Of a stretch of 64,000 nt of DNA, positions 52,170 through 61,100 are shown in pieces (position 1 is the stretch's first letter; every line of letters begins with the position of its first letter). Source of the DNA: Halorussus caseinilyticus (GTDB lineage: Archaea; Halobacteriota; Halobacteria; Halobacteriales; Haladaptataceae); the NCBI RefSeq assembly GCF_029338395.1, contig NZ_CP119809.1, forward strand, positions 2,170,001-2,234,000. The letters run 5' to 3'. The translations under genes and the position numbers were made by a program. The notes beneath the pieces are model-generated. The model did no database searches and was not told where the DNA came from. It worked only from the letters and a program-made list of their open reading frames with translations.

Positions 52170-52213
52170 CGCGTCGGGCGACTCCCGGCGGTTGTCGGGA
52201 GTCGCCCGACGCG
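52170..52213. repeat. 18-bp perfect inverted repeat (hairpin)
   Basis: CGCGTCGGGCGACTCCCG, an 8-nt loop, then CGGGAGTCGCCCGACGCG. The left arm is the second unit of an imperfect tandem repeat with 21-bp period (ACGCGCCGAGCGACTCTCGG at 52148-52167, ACGCGTCGGGCGACTCCCGG at 52169-52188). It lies about 60 nt upstream of the DUF1405 start, on the promoter side of that gene and about 100 nt beyond the end of the gene to its right. Confidence 0.8.
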
Positions 52214-52315
52214 TGACGGCGCTTCGGCGAAGCGTGACGAAGACAGAGATACGTTTCCCTCACGAATCTATAGCTTGTTTAGGAAAACAGGAAAGAATTT
52301 CAGACAAAGAAATAC

Positions 52316-52957
52316 TCACGTCACCCGGTACTTCTTTGCCCAGTAACTCGTGAGGGGAACGCCGACGACGGTCGGCCAGAGCCACGCGACGAACCCCAGT
52401 TCCGGCGTGAGGTTGACGGCCGAGACTGCGCTGACCGTGGCGATGAACGCGGCTATCATCCGCTGGAGGTGCGTCTCCGTCCACTTCTCGGCGTCGTCGC
52501 CGTTTCGGAACGTCCGGATGTCGGTGACGCCGGAGGCGAGACCGATTCCACCGAACGCGACCAACACGACTCCGAACGAGTCCCCGCCGACGAGTTGAAA
52601 GACGCCCCAGCCGCCGAGACCGAGACACGCGAGGACGACGCTCACGGCCCCGGCCCAATCGAGGGGTCGTGCGTCGTCCCGTGGTCGTTTCCGCGAGAGA
52701 ACGCGATAGCCCGAGAACGCGAGATAGCCGCTGAACACCCCGACGAGCGTAAGGAAGACTCGGAAGGGCGTCGGGTCGAACGCCAGCAACACGAACACCG
52801 TCCCGACAGTGACGCCCATCGACCCGACGAACACCGTGCCGGTCTGTCGGTGGCGCAGACCTCCTTTGGCGGTCAGTAGCGCACCGAGACCGGCCGAGAG
52901 TGCGACCACTCCGGCGGCGACGTGTACGCGAAGAATCAGCGTTTCGAGTGGTCCCAT
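52316..52957 (-). CDS. DUF2306-like polytopic membrane protein
   Basis: 213 residues with about seven membrane helices. RVHVAAGVVALSAGLGALLT and KGGLRHRQTGTVFVGSMGVT, with conserved H/R in the first loop (GGLRHR), resemble the DUF2306 group. The ending is LWPTVVGVPLTSYWAKKYRV. Function unknown. Confidence 0.65.
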   Translation of the reverse strand: MGPLETLILRVHVAAGVVALSAGLGALLTAKGGLRHRQTGTVFVGSMGVTVGTVFVLLAFDPTPFRVFLTLVGVFSGYLAFSGYRVLSRKRPRDDARPLDWAGAVSVVLACLGLGGWGVFQLVGGDSFGVVLVAFGGIGLASGVTDIRTFRNGDDAEKWTETHLQRMIAAFIATVSAVSAVNLTPELGFVAWLWPTVVGVPLTSYWAKKYRVT

Positions 52958-53119
52958 AGCCGATACTCGGATAGGGGCGATATAAGTTTTGACGTGTATC
53001 CGACTCGGACGTTCGACCGCCGCGTGAGATACGAAACGATTTAATCAGTGTATTTGCCCTACTATATAAACCTTTGCGAAACGTTTATGTTCTGGCAGTG
53101 GTATACGTCAACACGTCCC

Positions 53120-53476
53120 ATGTTCGAGGAGTTTTCGAGCGGCTACTACCTCGGGCGGCTATACGTCGAGCCGTCCGACGGGGAACACGCGGTCATGCGC
53201 CGCGACGAACACAGGCGCATCAACGAACAGTTGTACACCTCCGGTGAGGGCATCGAACGACTCGACACTCCGCTCGTGATGAAGGTAGACCAACACCACG
53301 TCGCAGTCCACGGGGACGAGAGCATTCCCGAGGGGACGCTGGTGCTTCCCGAGAACCTCCTCGACGACACCCGCATCCGGAACCCCCCGAAACTCAAAGA
53401 GGTGTTGCTGGCGAAAGCCGACCGCGCGAACCAACTGCTTCGGTATCAGGAGGCGACTCCCGGCGTCGGCACTTGA
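53120..53476 (+). CDS. DUF5802-like haloarchaeal protein
   Basis: 118 residues. It begins MFEEFSSGYYLGRLYVEPSD, then HAVMRRDEHRRINEQLYTSG, RLDTPLVMKVDQHHVAVHGD, TLVLPENLLDDTRI and KEVLLAKADRANQLLRY. This compact single-domain protein is conserved in haloarchaea; its role is unknown. The start at 53120 is preferred over an upstream in-frame ATG at 53048, whose intervening residues look like non-coding promoter sequence. Confidence 0.75.
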   Translation: MFEEFSSGYYLGRLYVEPSDGEHAVMRRDEHRRINEQLYTSGEGIERLDTPLVMKVDQHHVAVHGDESIPEGTLVLPENLLDDTRIRNPPKLKEVLLAKADRANQLLRYQEATPGVGT

Positions 53477-53537
53477 TTCGCCCCCAATTCTTTCACGTAC
53501 GGAAATAGTTTAAACTACGTAGCGTCTAGCAGTCTCT

Positions 53538-53813
53538 ATGGCCAAATCCGTTTTCGAGTCGAACAACTCGCTGACGTACACCGAAGTCCACGCCGCCGTC
53601 CTCGGAGCGGTCATCGGTACTCTCGCTGGCTACGCCCACGGAATCGGTCGGACCGAGGTGTCAATCGGCGTCGTCAGCACCTTCGTCGCGGTGGCACTCG
53701 GTCTGAAGTACAGCGGCAAGATTCCCGCCGCACAGCGGACGATTCGCCGCGAACCGTGGTACGCGCTCGCGGCCCTGCTGGTCGGCGGGGCGGTCGGGTT
53801 GGTCGTCCTCTGA
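53538..53813 (+). CDS. small two/three-helix membrane protein
   Basis: 91 residues. Membrane helices are at about 18-32 (AAVLGAVIGTLAGYAHGI), 40-55 (VSIGVVSTFVAVALGLKY) and 75-91 (YALAALLVGGAVGLVVL). The polar N-terminus is MAKSVFESNNSLTYTEVH. Function unknown. An AT-rich promoter (AAATAGTTTAAACTACG) lies about 30 nt upstream. Confidence 0.7.
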   Translation: MAKSVFESNNSLTYTEVHAAVLGAVIGTLAGYAHGIGRTEVSIGVVSTFVAVALGLKYSGKIPAAQRTIRREPWYALAALLVGGAVGLVVL

Positions 53814-53876
53814 CGCTCGCGTCGAGTGCGGTGACGAACGTCCCGTAGAACTCGGTCGGAGTCGCCCGAAGCGAAG

Positions 53877-54677
53877 TTATCGAAACGTCTCGATTCGGGT
53901 CGCATCTTTGCGGAACTCCTCGTACAGCTCGAACCCCCACTCGACCGCCTCGTCGCCTCGGAGTTGGACGAACATCGATATTTGCCTGTTGTCGGTCAGC
54001 GTTGCGATACCGACCGAGGGCGACAGGCTTTCGGTGATGTACAGTCGAACCGGAATCTCACGTTCGGTCTCGTACACGGTGGCGTTTCCGAGGATGGCGT
54101 CCAGCGTATCGGGAACGTGGCGTCTCATCAACTCCACGTCCTTGCGCTCCAGAACGACATCGGCGGACATTTCGTTCGACCGGAACTTCGGAGCGAGCGC
54201 TTCCAACTTCTCGGTGGACATAATCGCCGGAGTGCCGACGACGTGTTCAGCGTCTTTCACCCAATCGACCACCCTCTCGAACGGTGCGTACGGGTGGTCG
54301 CTTTCGTCCACGATGTCAGCGTCCGCGAGGGTCGAAAGCGGAGGGTGGTGGTGGTTCGGGAGGGCTTCGAGGAACGTCTGCATGTCGTAGAGTTGCGTCG
54401 TAACGCGGGTTACGCAGTGGTAAAACTCGAAGAGTTGCTCACCCAGCGCCGTGAGTTCGTACCCCTCGTCGGTCCGTCGAACGATGTCGTACTCGATGAG
54501 TTCCGTCGCCCAGTTGTACACCGTCGATTTCGAGACTCCGAGTTCGCTGGCGAGATGGGGTTTGTACTTCGCTTCGTCGCGGAGCATTCTGATGAGTTCT
54601 TCCGTTTTCGCCATCGTTCGCATCAAATCGTCAGGCGCTGGCACGTCGTTTCCGAACGCACCGTCTTTCCCGGACAT
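53877..54677 (-). CDS. HTH regulator upstream of exported Cys-rich family
   Basis: 266 residues. The N-terminal winged helix has MAKTEELIRMLRDEAKYKPH, LASELGVSKSTVYNWATELI and VRRTDEGYELTALGEQLF. The C-terminal domain (VGTPAIMSTEKLEALAPKFR; VVLERKDVELMRRHVPD; LYITESLSPSVGIATLTDN) matches the methanogen/haloarchaeal MarR-like sensor type. TATA AAATTTATTTCC about 30 nt before the ATG. Its 5' end recurs, truncated, at 56.55-56.6 kb. It likely controls the divergent exported genes. Confidence 0.82.
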   Translation of the reverse strand: MSGKDGAFGNDVPAPDDLMRTMAKTEELIRMLRDEAKYKPHLASELGVSKSTVYNWATELIEYDIVRRTDEGYELTALGEQLFEFYHCVTRVTTQLYDMQTFLEALPNHHHPPLSTLADADIVDESDHPYAPFERVVDWVKDAEHVVGTPAIMSTEKLEALAPKFRSNEMSADVVLERKDVELMRRHVPDTLDAILGNATVYETEREIPVRLYITESLSPSVGIATLTDNRQISMFVQLRGDEAVEWGFELYEEFRKDATRIETFR

Positions 54678-54807
54678 ATCGTCTGTTCCGTTAGTTTGAA
54701 ACCAGAAATTTATTTCCCATAAGATTCTTCTAGTTTCTATCCAAAGATTTAAACTATATCAGAAAAGATTTTGTTTATCAAGGTTAAATATAATTATTAA
54801 TACACTA

Positions 54808-54925
54808 TGGGGATGTGCGGTGGGACCCTGCGACTTTGGCATGGGGGAGAGACCAGTGTGGGGTCGAAGTCGAAGGACGGTTCACCGACCAGTGCGACGG
54901 TAGCTACCACTGGTTGAAGAGGTAG
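54808..54925 (+). pseudogene. C-terminal relic of an exported Cys-rich paralogue
   Basis: One frame reads CDFGMGERP and then a shifted frame reads VEVEGRFTDQCDGSYHWLKR, then stop. The intact gene at 55080 has DYDCSMGERD followed by ADVEVEGDFTDGNCSDTHWL. The frames differ by one base and everything N-terminal is missing. It is preceded directly by GTTAAATATA, like the promoters of the two intact copies, so a third family member was deleted down to promoter and tail. Confidence 0.7.
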
Positions 54926-55079
54926 TGGACGCATAGGGTCGTTCCTTTAGACCGGAATCAGAAAGCGGTTCCTCGTAAGATATTCTGGCCGAGTTAGCTA
55001 AACTTGTGACCAAGCAATTTAGTTTGTATTAGATATAGTAGTTAAATATACGTATTAAGCGTCCAAGTTTATTTTTGTA

Positions 55080-56264
55080 ATGGTAAACGAAGATTCAACG
55101 TCTGATACTGAAGAAAGAGCGACTGACCGACGGTCGCTTCTCAAGGCCGGTGCAGTCGGTCTCGCAACTCTAGCGACGAGTGGTACTGCTTTCGCCGCGA
55201 ACAACAGGTCGGACAAGGCCTCCGACGTTCACGCCGTCAAGGGGACCGTGAACAATCCGGTCTCGGAAAAGCGGCGCAAACAGCTTCGGCGACGAGCTGC
55301 CGACGAGTACGAACGCAACACCGGCGAAACTATGGACGGGATTCCGGCGGCCCGACCCGCAGCGGCCCACGGACCGGGGGACTCGTCCGAAGACGGCGCC
55401 TCGTCTGAAGACAGTAAAGTCGTCGCGTTTGCGTACGGAATCGACGCCGACGGTGCTGCCCACTCGTACACTGGGCTGGCGGACAAATCCGACGTGGCCG
55501 AGGGGAACGGTCGCGCAGAGGGGCTAATCCACAATCGCTTCGAGGACCGGGTGCAGGAAATCTCCACCGCGCTCGAAGCCTCCGACGACGACCTGTCCAC
55601 GCAGGCCTACGGCGGGACAATCGAAAATCTGGACAACATGGAGAATTTCCACGACGCCAAGTTAGAGTACCCGCTCGACCCCTACGGTTACATTAGTTCC
55701 ACGTACTACTGGGTTCGGGACACCGAGTACGACGACGAGAAAACCCTGCACGGATTCCACTCGCCGATGACCATCGAACCGGGATACATAACCTGGGACT
55801 CCCACTGGCACAACAATGCCGCGTGGAACAGACACTACTGGGACAGAAACGACATGTCGTGGCAAGATGTCGGCAACGGCTACTGGAAACCAGCGGGTCC
55901 GAGCGAGGGCGGAACCTCGACCACGACGGTCAGCGTCAGCGTGAGCGCCGGTTGGATGACTGCCGAAGTCTCTGCGGGCATGAGTTGGAGCTTCAGCGAA
56001 CCCGCCACGGAACGAACCGACCTGTCCTCGGAGTACAACGACTACTGCGCGTGGGAGTGGGATGTCAACGACAAATGTGGTGGCTCGGTTCGGCACAGTA
56101 CGCTCTCCATGCAACCGTCGAGTACGTGTGAGATGACAGACTACGACTGTAGCATGGGTGAACGCGACATCGCTGATGTCGAAGTCGAAGGCGACTTCAC
56201 CGACGGTAATTGTAGCGATACGCACTGGCTGAAGAGTTCAACCACGTTCTTTATCCAGTGCTAA
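55080..56264 (+). CDS. Tat-exported Cys-rich protein, copy A
   Basis: 394 residues. A Tat signal is present (TDRRSLLKAGAVGLATLATS, then GTAFAANN). The mature part has an Arg/Glu-rich helix (RRKQLRRRAADEYERNTGET), HNRFEDRVQEISTALEASDD, a beta-rich middle (HGFHSPMTIEPGYITWDS; GNGYWKPAGPSEGG) and a C-terminal block with six Cys (DYCAWEW, DKCGG, STCEMTDYDCSMGER, GNCSD, FIQC), suited to disulfides or metal. Family unknown to me; the paralogue lies 0.5 kb downstream. It may be a secreted antimicrobial or surface protein, without direct evidence. Confidence 0.7.
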   Translation: MVNEDSTSDTEERATDRRSLLKAGAVGLATLATSGTAFAANNRSDKASDVHAVKGTVNNPVSEKRRKQLRRRAADEYERNTGETMDGIPAARPAAAHGPGDSSEDGASSEDSKVVAFAYGIDADGAAHSYTGLADKSDVAEGNGRAEGLIHNRFEDRVQEISTALEASDDDLSTQAYGGTIENLDNMENFHDAKLEYPLDPYGYISSTYYWVRDTEYDDEKTLHGFHSPMTIEPGYITWDSHWHNNAAWNRHYWDRNDMSWQDVGNGYWKPAGPSEGGTSTTTVSVSVSAGWMTAEVSAGMSWSFSEPATERTDLSSEYNDYCAWEWDVNDKCGGSVRHSTLSMQPSSTCEMTDYDCSMGERDIADVEVEGDFTDGNCSDTHWLKSSTTFFIQC

Positions 56265-56793
56265 CACCACGAGAATCCGCGGTTCTGCGCTCGGACCGGC
56301 GCGAGTAACAGCGCCCCTCGAGACCTCCGTTACCGAGGTTTCGACGGGCCTCGCGTCGGGCAACCGTTACGCGACTCGAAACACCATTTGTCGACTCGTT
56401 TTCGGGCTGAGACGACCGAAAAGCGGCGCGTCGATGCCCGTATAGACTCCCGCTACCGGGAAAAATCAGCCTCGAGGGGACCCGCGTTGCAGGTCCCACT
56501 CCCGCACTTCTTTCACCCGGTCGCCGACCGACTCCACGTCGAGGGGTTGGTCGCGGAGCAACTCGATGAGTTCTTCTGTTTTCGCTATCGCTCGTATCGA
56601 GCGCCAGCCGTCGGCACACTATCTCGAACGAACTGTCCTCCTTAGCCAGACCGTCTATTACGATAGGCTACTATCACACTCAAATTCCATAAAATATAAT
56701 TAAAATTTAATGCTTTCTGTGTCCCCCACAATATAATTTATCTAATTTAGATACATTAAATATGTATTCTGCAAGAAGGTAACTATTCCCGTA
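56265..56793. other. 529-bp spacer between the paired exported genes
   Basis: The first 140 bp (CACCACGAGAATCCGCGG onward) match the sequence after copy B at 57976-58110. The right part carries the carB/HTH chimeric relic, then an AT-rich promoter region with CATTAAATATG before copy B. I see no intact gene. Confidence 0.6.
56466..56620 (-). pseudogene. chimeric relic: HTH gene 5' part joined to carB 3' part
   Basis: The minus strand reads IAKTEELIELLRDQ followed without a break by PLDVESVGDRVKEVREWDL. The first half matches MAKTEELIRMLRDE of the regulator at 53877-54677; the second matches PLDVEPVGDRVKQVREWG, the end of CarB. The junction falls in TTGGTCGCGG; both parents have TTCGTCGCGG there (54573-54582 and 58199-58208). 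It is a duplication scar with no stop between halves and no initiator Met where the regulator has one. Confidence 0.8.
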
Positions 56794-57975
56794 ATGGTAA
56801 AACGTAGTCCAGTGTCAGATGCCGACGAGAGAGAAATTGACCGACGCTCGATACTCAAGGCTGGTGCGGCCGGTATCGCAACGCTAGCGAGCGGGAGTAC
56901 CCTTGTGGCGGCCAACCGGTCGGACAAAGCCTCCGACGTTCACGTCGCCAAGGGCACGATAAACAATCCCGTCTCGGACCAACGACGCAAACAGCTTCGC
57001 AAACGAGCCGTCAAGGAGTACGAGCGCAACACCGGCGAAACCTTGGACGGGATTCCGGCGGTCCGAGCCAAAGCGGCCCACGGACCGGGGGACTCGCCTG
57101 AAGACGGTGCCTCGTTCGAATCCGAAGTCGTCGCGTACGCGTACGGAATCGACGCCAACGGCACTGCTCGCGGGTACATCGGCATGGCGGGCGAAGCCCC
57201 AGGCTTCGAGTCGAACGGTCGTGCAGAGGAGGGAATCCACAACCGCTTCGAGGACCGAGTGCAAGAGGTCTCCGACAAGCTCGAAGCCTCCGACGACGAC
57301 CTGAGCACCCAGACTGCTGGAAACCTCGACTCGCTCGAGAACATGGAGGCTGCTCACGATTTCCCACTAGAGCACCAGGTTTACCCCCACGGCAGGATTA
57401 GTTCCACGTGCTACTGGCTTCAGGACACCGTCAACAGCGACGAAGCTACCCTGCACGGGTTCCACACCCCGATGACCATCGAACCGGGAACTCAGGTCAA
57501 AGACTGGGACAGCAATTGGCAGAACAAAAGCGTGCGGAAAAAACACCTCTGGGACAAGTCCGAGATGAACTTTGTCGACGTCCGCAACGGCTACTGGCGA
57601 CCAGCGGGTCCGAGCGATGGCGGAAGCTCGACCGAGAGTTATAGCGTCTCCGCGAGCTTTAGTTTGACGGATCTTGGCGTCTCAACAAGCATGAGTTGGG
57701 GCTACACTAACCCCGCCATGGAACGATCCGACAATTCCTCGGAGTGGGACAACTACTGCGACTGGTCCTGGAACATCAACGACCGATGCGGTGATTCGGT
57801 TCGGACGAGCACCCTCACCATGGAACCGTCGAGCAAGTGTGAGCAGACCGACTACGACTGTGGCATGGGAGAACGCGATATCTGCTCCCTCGAACTCAAA
57901 GCGACGTTCACCGACGGTAGTTGCGGCGACGGCTACTGGCTGAAGTCGTGGGACACGGCCTACAAGCACTGCTAA
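56794..57975 (+). CDS. Tat-exported Cys-rich protein, copy B
   Basis: 393 residues, paralogue of the gene at 55080. It shares the Tat signal (IDRRSILKAGAAGIATLASG), KASDVHVAKGTINNPVSDQR, HGFHTPMTIEPGTQ, the RNGYWRPAGPSDGG block and the Cys-rich end (DYCDWSW, DRCGD, SKCEQTDYDCGMGERD, GSCGD, KHC). The two have similar length and divergence spread over the whole protein, with the middle beta region most variable. It is preceded by TTAAATATG about 35 nt upstream and followed by the convergent carB. Confidence 0.7.
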   Translation: MVKRSPVSDADEREIDRRSILKAGAAGIATLASGSTLVAANRSDKASDVHVAKGTINNPVSDQRRKQLRKRAVKEYERNTGETLDGIPAVRAKAAHGPGDSPEDGASFESEVVAYAYGIDANGTARGYIGMAGEAPGFESNGRAEEGIHNRFEDRVQEVSDKLEASDDDLSTQTAGNLDSLENMEAAHDFPLEHQVYPHGRISSTCYWLQDTVNSDEATLHGFHTPMTIEPGTQVKDWDSNWQNKSVRKKHLWDKSEMNFVDVRNGYWRPAGPSDGGSSTESYSVSASFSLTDLGVSTSMSWGYTNPAMERSDNSSEWDNYCDWSWNINDRCGDSVRTSTLTMEPSSKCEQTDYDCGMGERDICSLELKATFTDGSCGDGYWLKSWDTAYKHC

Positions 57976-58138
57976 CACCACGAGAATCCGCGGCTCTGCG
58001 GTCGATTCGACGCGAATAACAGCGCCCTCGGGACCTCCGTTACCGAGGCTCCGACAGGCTTCACGTCGGCCATTCGTTACGCGACTCGAACGCCGTCTGT
58101 CACCCTATTTTTGGGCTGTTTTCGGCCTCGGAAACTCG

Positions 58139-61100
58139 TTACCGACCCCACTCGCGGACCTGCTTCACCCGGTCACCGACCGGTTCCACGTCGAGCGGTT
58201 CGTCGCGGGCCGCCAGCGCCTCCAACGCGGCGGCGGCGCTCGCTTCGGTCGAGAAGTAGGTAATCTCCTCTTCGACCGCAGTCTCCAACAGGTCGCGGTG
58301 CCGCGAGACGATGAGGTCGATGTCGCCGTCCAAGACCGCCTGCTTCGCGCGGTCGGCCCACTCGTCGGCGTCGTCCTCGTACTCCTCGGGCGTCACCACG
58401 TCGAAGTAGTCGGCGAACTGCTCGGTGCTGAAGTACTCGCCGAAGTCGTCGGTGAGGTCCACCAGCGCGGTGCCCTCGTCGGGAATGGGCTTGCCGGTGG
58501 AGTCTTGGGCCTTGTCGTAGGCCTTGCCGAAGGTGTCTGCGGTGCCCATGACCTCGCCGGTCGATTTCATCTCGGGACCGAGGCGGGGGTCGCTCCCCGG
58601 CAGGCGGTCGAACGGCAGGACGACTTCCTTGACGCTGACCTGTTCGGGCACCTGTTCGTCTACGTCCAACTCGGTCAGCGACTCGCCCGCCATCACCTTC
58701 GCGGCGAGTTTGGCGATGGGGACGCCCGTCGCCTTCGAGACGAACGGGACGGTCCGCGACGAACGCGGGTTGGCTTCGAGGACGAACACCTCGCCGTCCT
58801 GCACGGCGAGTTGGACGTTCAGCAGACCCACGGTGTCCAGCGCCACCGCGATGTCTTCGACCACTTCGCGGACCCGACCGAGGGTGTCGTCGTCCAGCGC
58901 GCGCGTCGGAATCATACAGGCCGAGTCACCGGAGTGGACCCCGGCGGTCTCGACGTGTTCCATGATTCCCCCGATGAGTACGTCCTCGCCGTCCGCCACG
59001 GCGTCAACGTCGAGTTCCACCGCGTCCGCGAGGAAATCGTCCACGAGAATCGGCTTGTCGGGGCTGACTCTGACGGCTTCCTCGATGTACTCGACGAGTT
59101 CGTCGTCGTCGTACACCACGTCCATCGCGCGCCCGCCGAGAACGTAGGAGGGCCGAACGAGGACCGGGTAGCCGATGTCGTGAGCGAGTTCGAGCGCCTC
59201 CTCCTCGCTGGTCGCAGAGCCGCCTTCCGGTTGGCTGATTCCCAAGTCCGCCATCAGGCGGTTGAACCGGTCGCGGTCCTCCGCGAGGTCCATCGCCTCG
59301 ACTGCGGTGCCCAGAATCTCGCAGTCGAGTCCCCGGCGCTCGATTTCGGCTTCGAGTGGGTCGCCGATGTCCACGGAGGTCTGACCGCCGAACTGAACCA
59401 TCACGCCGTCGGCGTTAGTGGTCTCGATTACGTCCGCGACTTCCTCGGCGGTGATGGGTTCGAAGAAGAGACCGTCGGAGGTGTCGTAGTCGGTCGAGAC
59501 CGTCTCGGGGTTGTTGTTGACGACGTGGGCGTCGATACCTTGCTCGCGCAGTGCGCGGACCGCGTGGACCGAGCAGTAGTCGAACTCGACGCCCTGCCCG
59601 ATGCGGATGGGACCGCCGCCGACCACCACGACGCTCTCCACGTCCCTATCGACCTGTACCTCGTCGCGGCCGAGTCCCGCACCGGGTTTCCGCGAGGAGT
59701 AGTAGTAGGGCGTCGAGGCCTCGAACTCGCCCGCGCAGGTGTCCACCTGCTTGAAGTCACGGTCGGGCGCGCTGGCCTCCACGTCCTTGACGGTGACGCC
59801 CGCGCCGTCGGCGGACGTTTCCTTTCCGTCGCCCGCGTCCTCCGCCGGGAGCCACGACGAGTGGGTGTCGTCGAACTCGCCGCCCGCGATGGCCGTAATC
59901 TCGTGGTCGGTGAAGCCGCGTTCGGCGGCGTCCTCGAACTCGCCCTCTTGGGCCGCGACTGCGGCCTCGGCGACGTTCTGGAAGCGCTCGACGTACCACT
60001 CTTCGATGCCGGTGAGGTCCACGACTTCCTCGACGGTGTAGCCGCGCTCGAACGCCTCGAACATGGCGTAGGGGCGGTCGGGCGTCGGCGTTTCGAGGTA
60101 GTCGGCGTCGAGGGTCTCGTCGTCCACGTCTGCCCAGTCCACGTCGGGGTCGTACTCCGACGACCGGAGGGCCTTCAGCAGGGACTCCTCGAAGGTGCGC
60201 CCGATTGCCATCGCCTCGCCCGTCGATTTCATCGCGGTGCCCAACTCGAAGTCCACGTCGCCGAACTTGTCCTTGGGCCAGCGCGGAACCTTCGTGACCA
60301 CGTAGTCGATTGCCGGTTCGAAGGCCGCGGTGGTCTGGCCCGTAATCTCGTTCTCGATTTCGTGGAGGCGCTTGCCGAGTGCGACCTTCGCGGTCACGCG
60401 GGCGATGGGGTAGCCGGTCGCTTTCGAGGCGAGCGCCGAGGAACGCGAGACGCGGGGGTTGACCTCCACGACGCGGTACTCGCCGCCGGGGGTGCCGTCG
60501 TCGCGCCACGCGAACTGGATGTTACACCCGCCCTGAATTCCGAGGTCTCGAATCACTTCGAGTGCGGCGTCGCGCATCTCCTGATGGCCGTCGTCGGGGA
60601 TGACCTGCGAGGGCGTCACGACGGTGGATTCGCCGGTGTGGATGCCCATCGGGTCGATGTTCTCCATGTTGCAGATGATGATACACGAGTCGCCCGCGTC
60701 GCGCATCACCTCGTACTCCAGTTCGACCCACCCGGAGATGGACTCGGTGATGAGGACTTCGCTGTTGCGCGAGAGGCGAAGACCCTTCCGGACGCGAACG
60801 AGCAGTTCGTCCATCTCCGAGACGACCCCGGACCCCGACCCGCCGAGGGTGTAGGTCGTCCGGGCGATGACGGGGAGGCCGCCGACTTCCTCGACGGCGG
60901 CCTCCACGCGTTCGCTCAGGTCGTCTTCGGTCAGTTCCGAGACTTCCTCGTCCTCGTCCAGCGAGATGGTGGTCGAGCGAGCGACGGGTTGGCCCAACTC
61001 CTCCATGCGCTGGCGGAACAGGTCGCGGTCTTCGGTCGCGTAGATGGTGTCCAGCGGCGTCCCCATGATGTCCACGTCGTACTCCTCTAAGACCCCCTCC

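Noticed and set aside
56251-56619. 122-residue minus-strand gene between the exported paralogues
   Set aside because: Its frame is not that of the carB/HTH homology and has no family signal; the region is a duplication scar.
58298-61090. 930-residue plus-strand frame opposite carB
   Set aside because: carB on the minus strand is unmistakable; this is its GC-driven antisense shadow.
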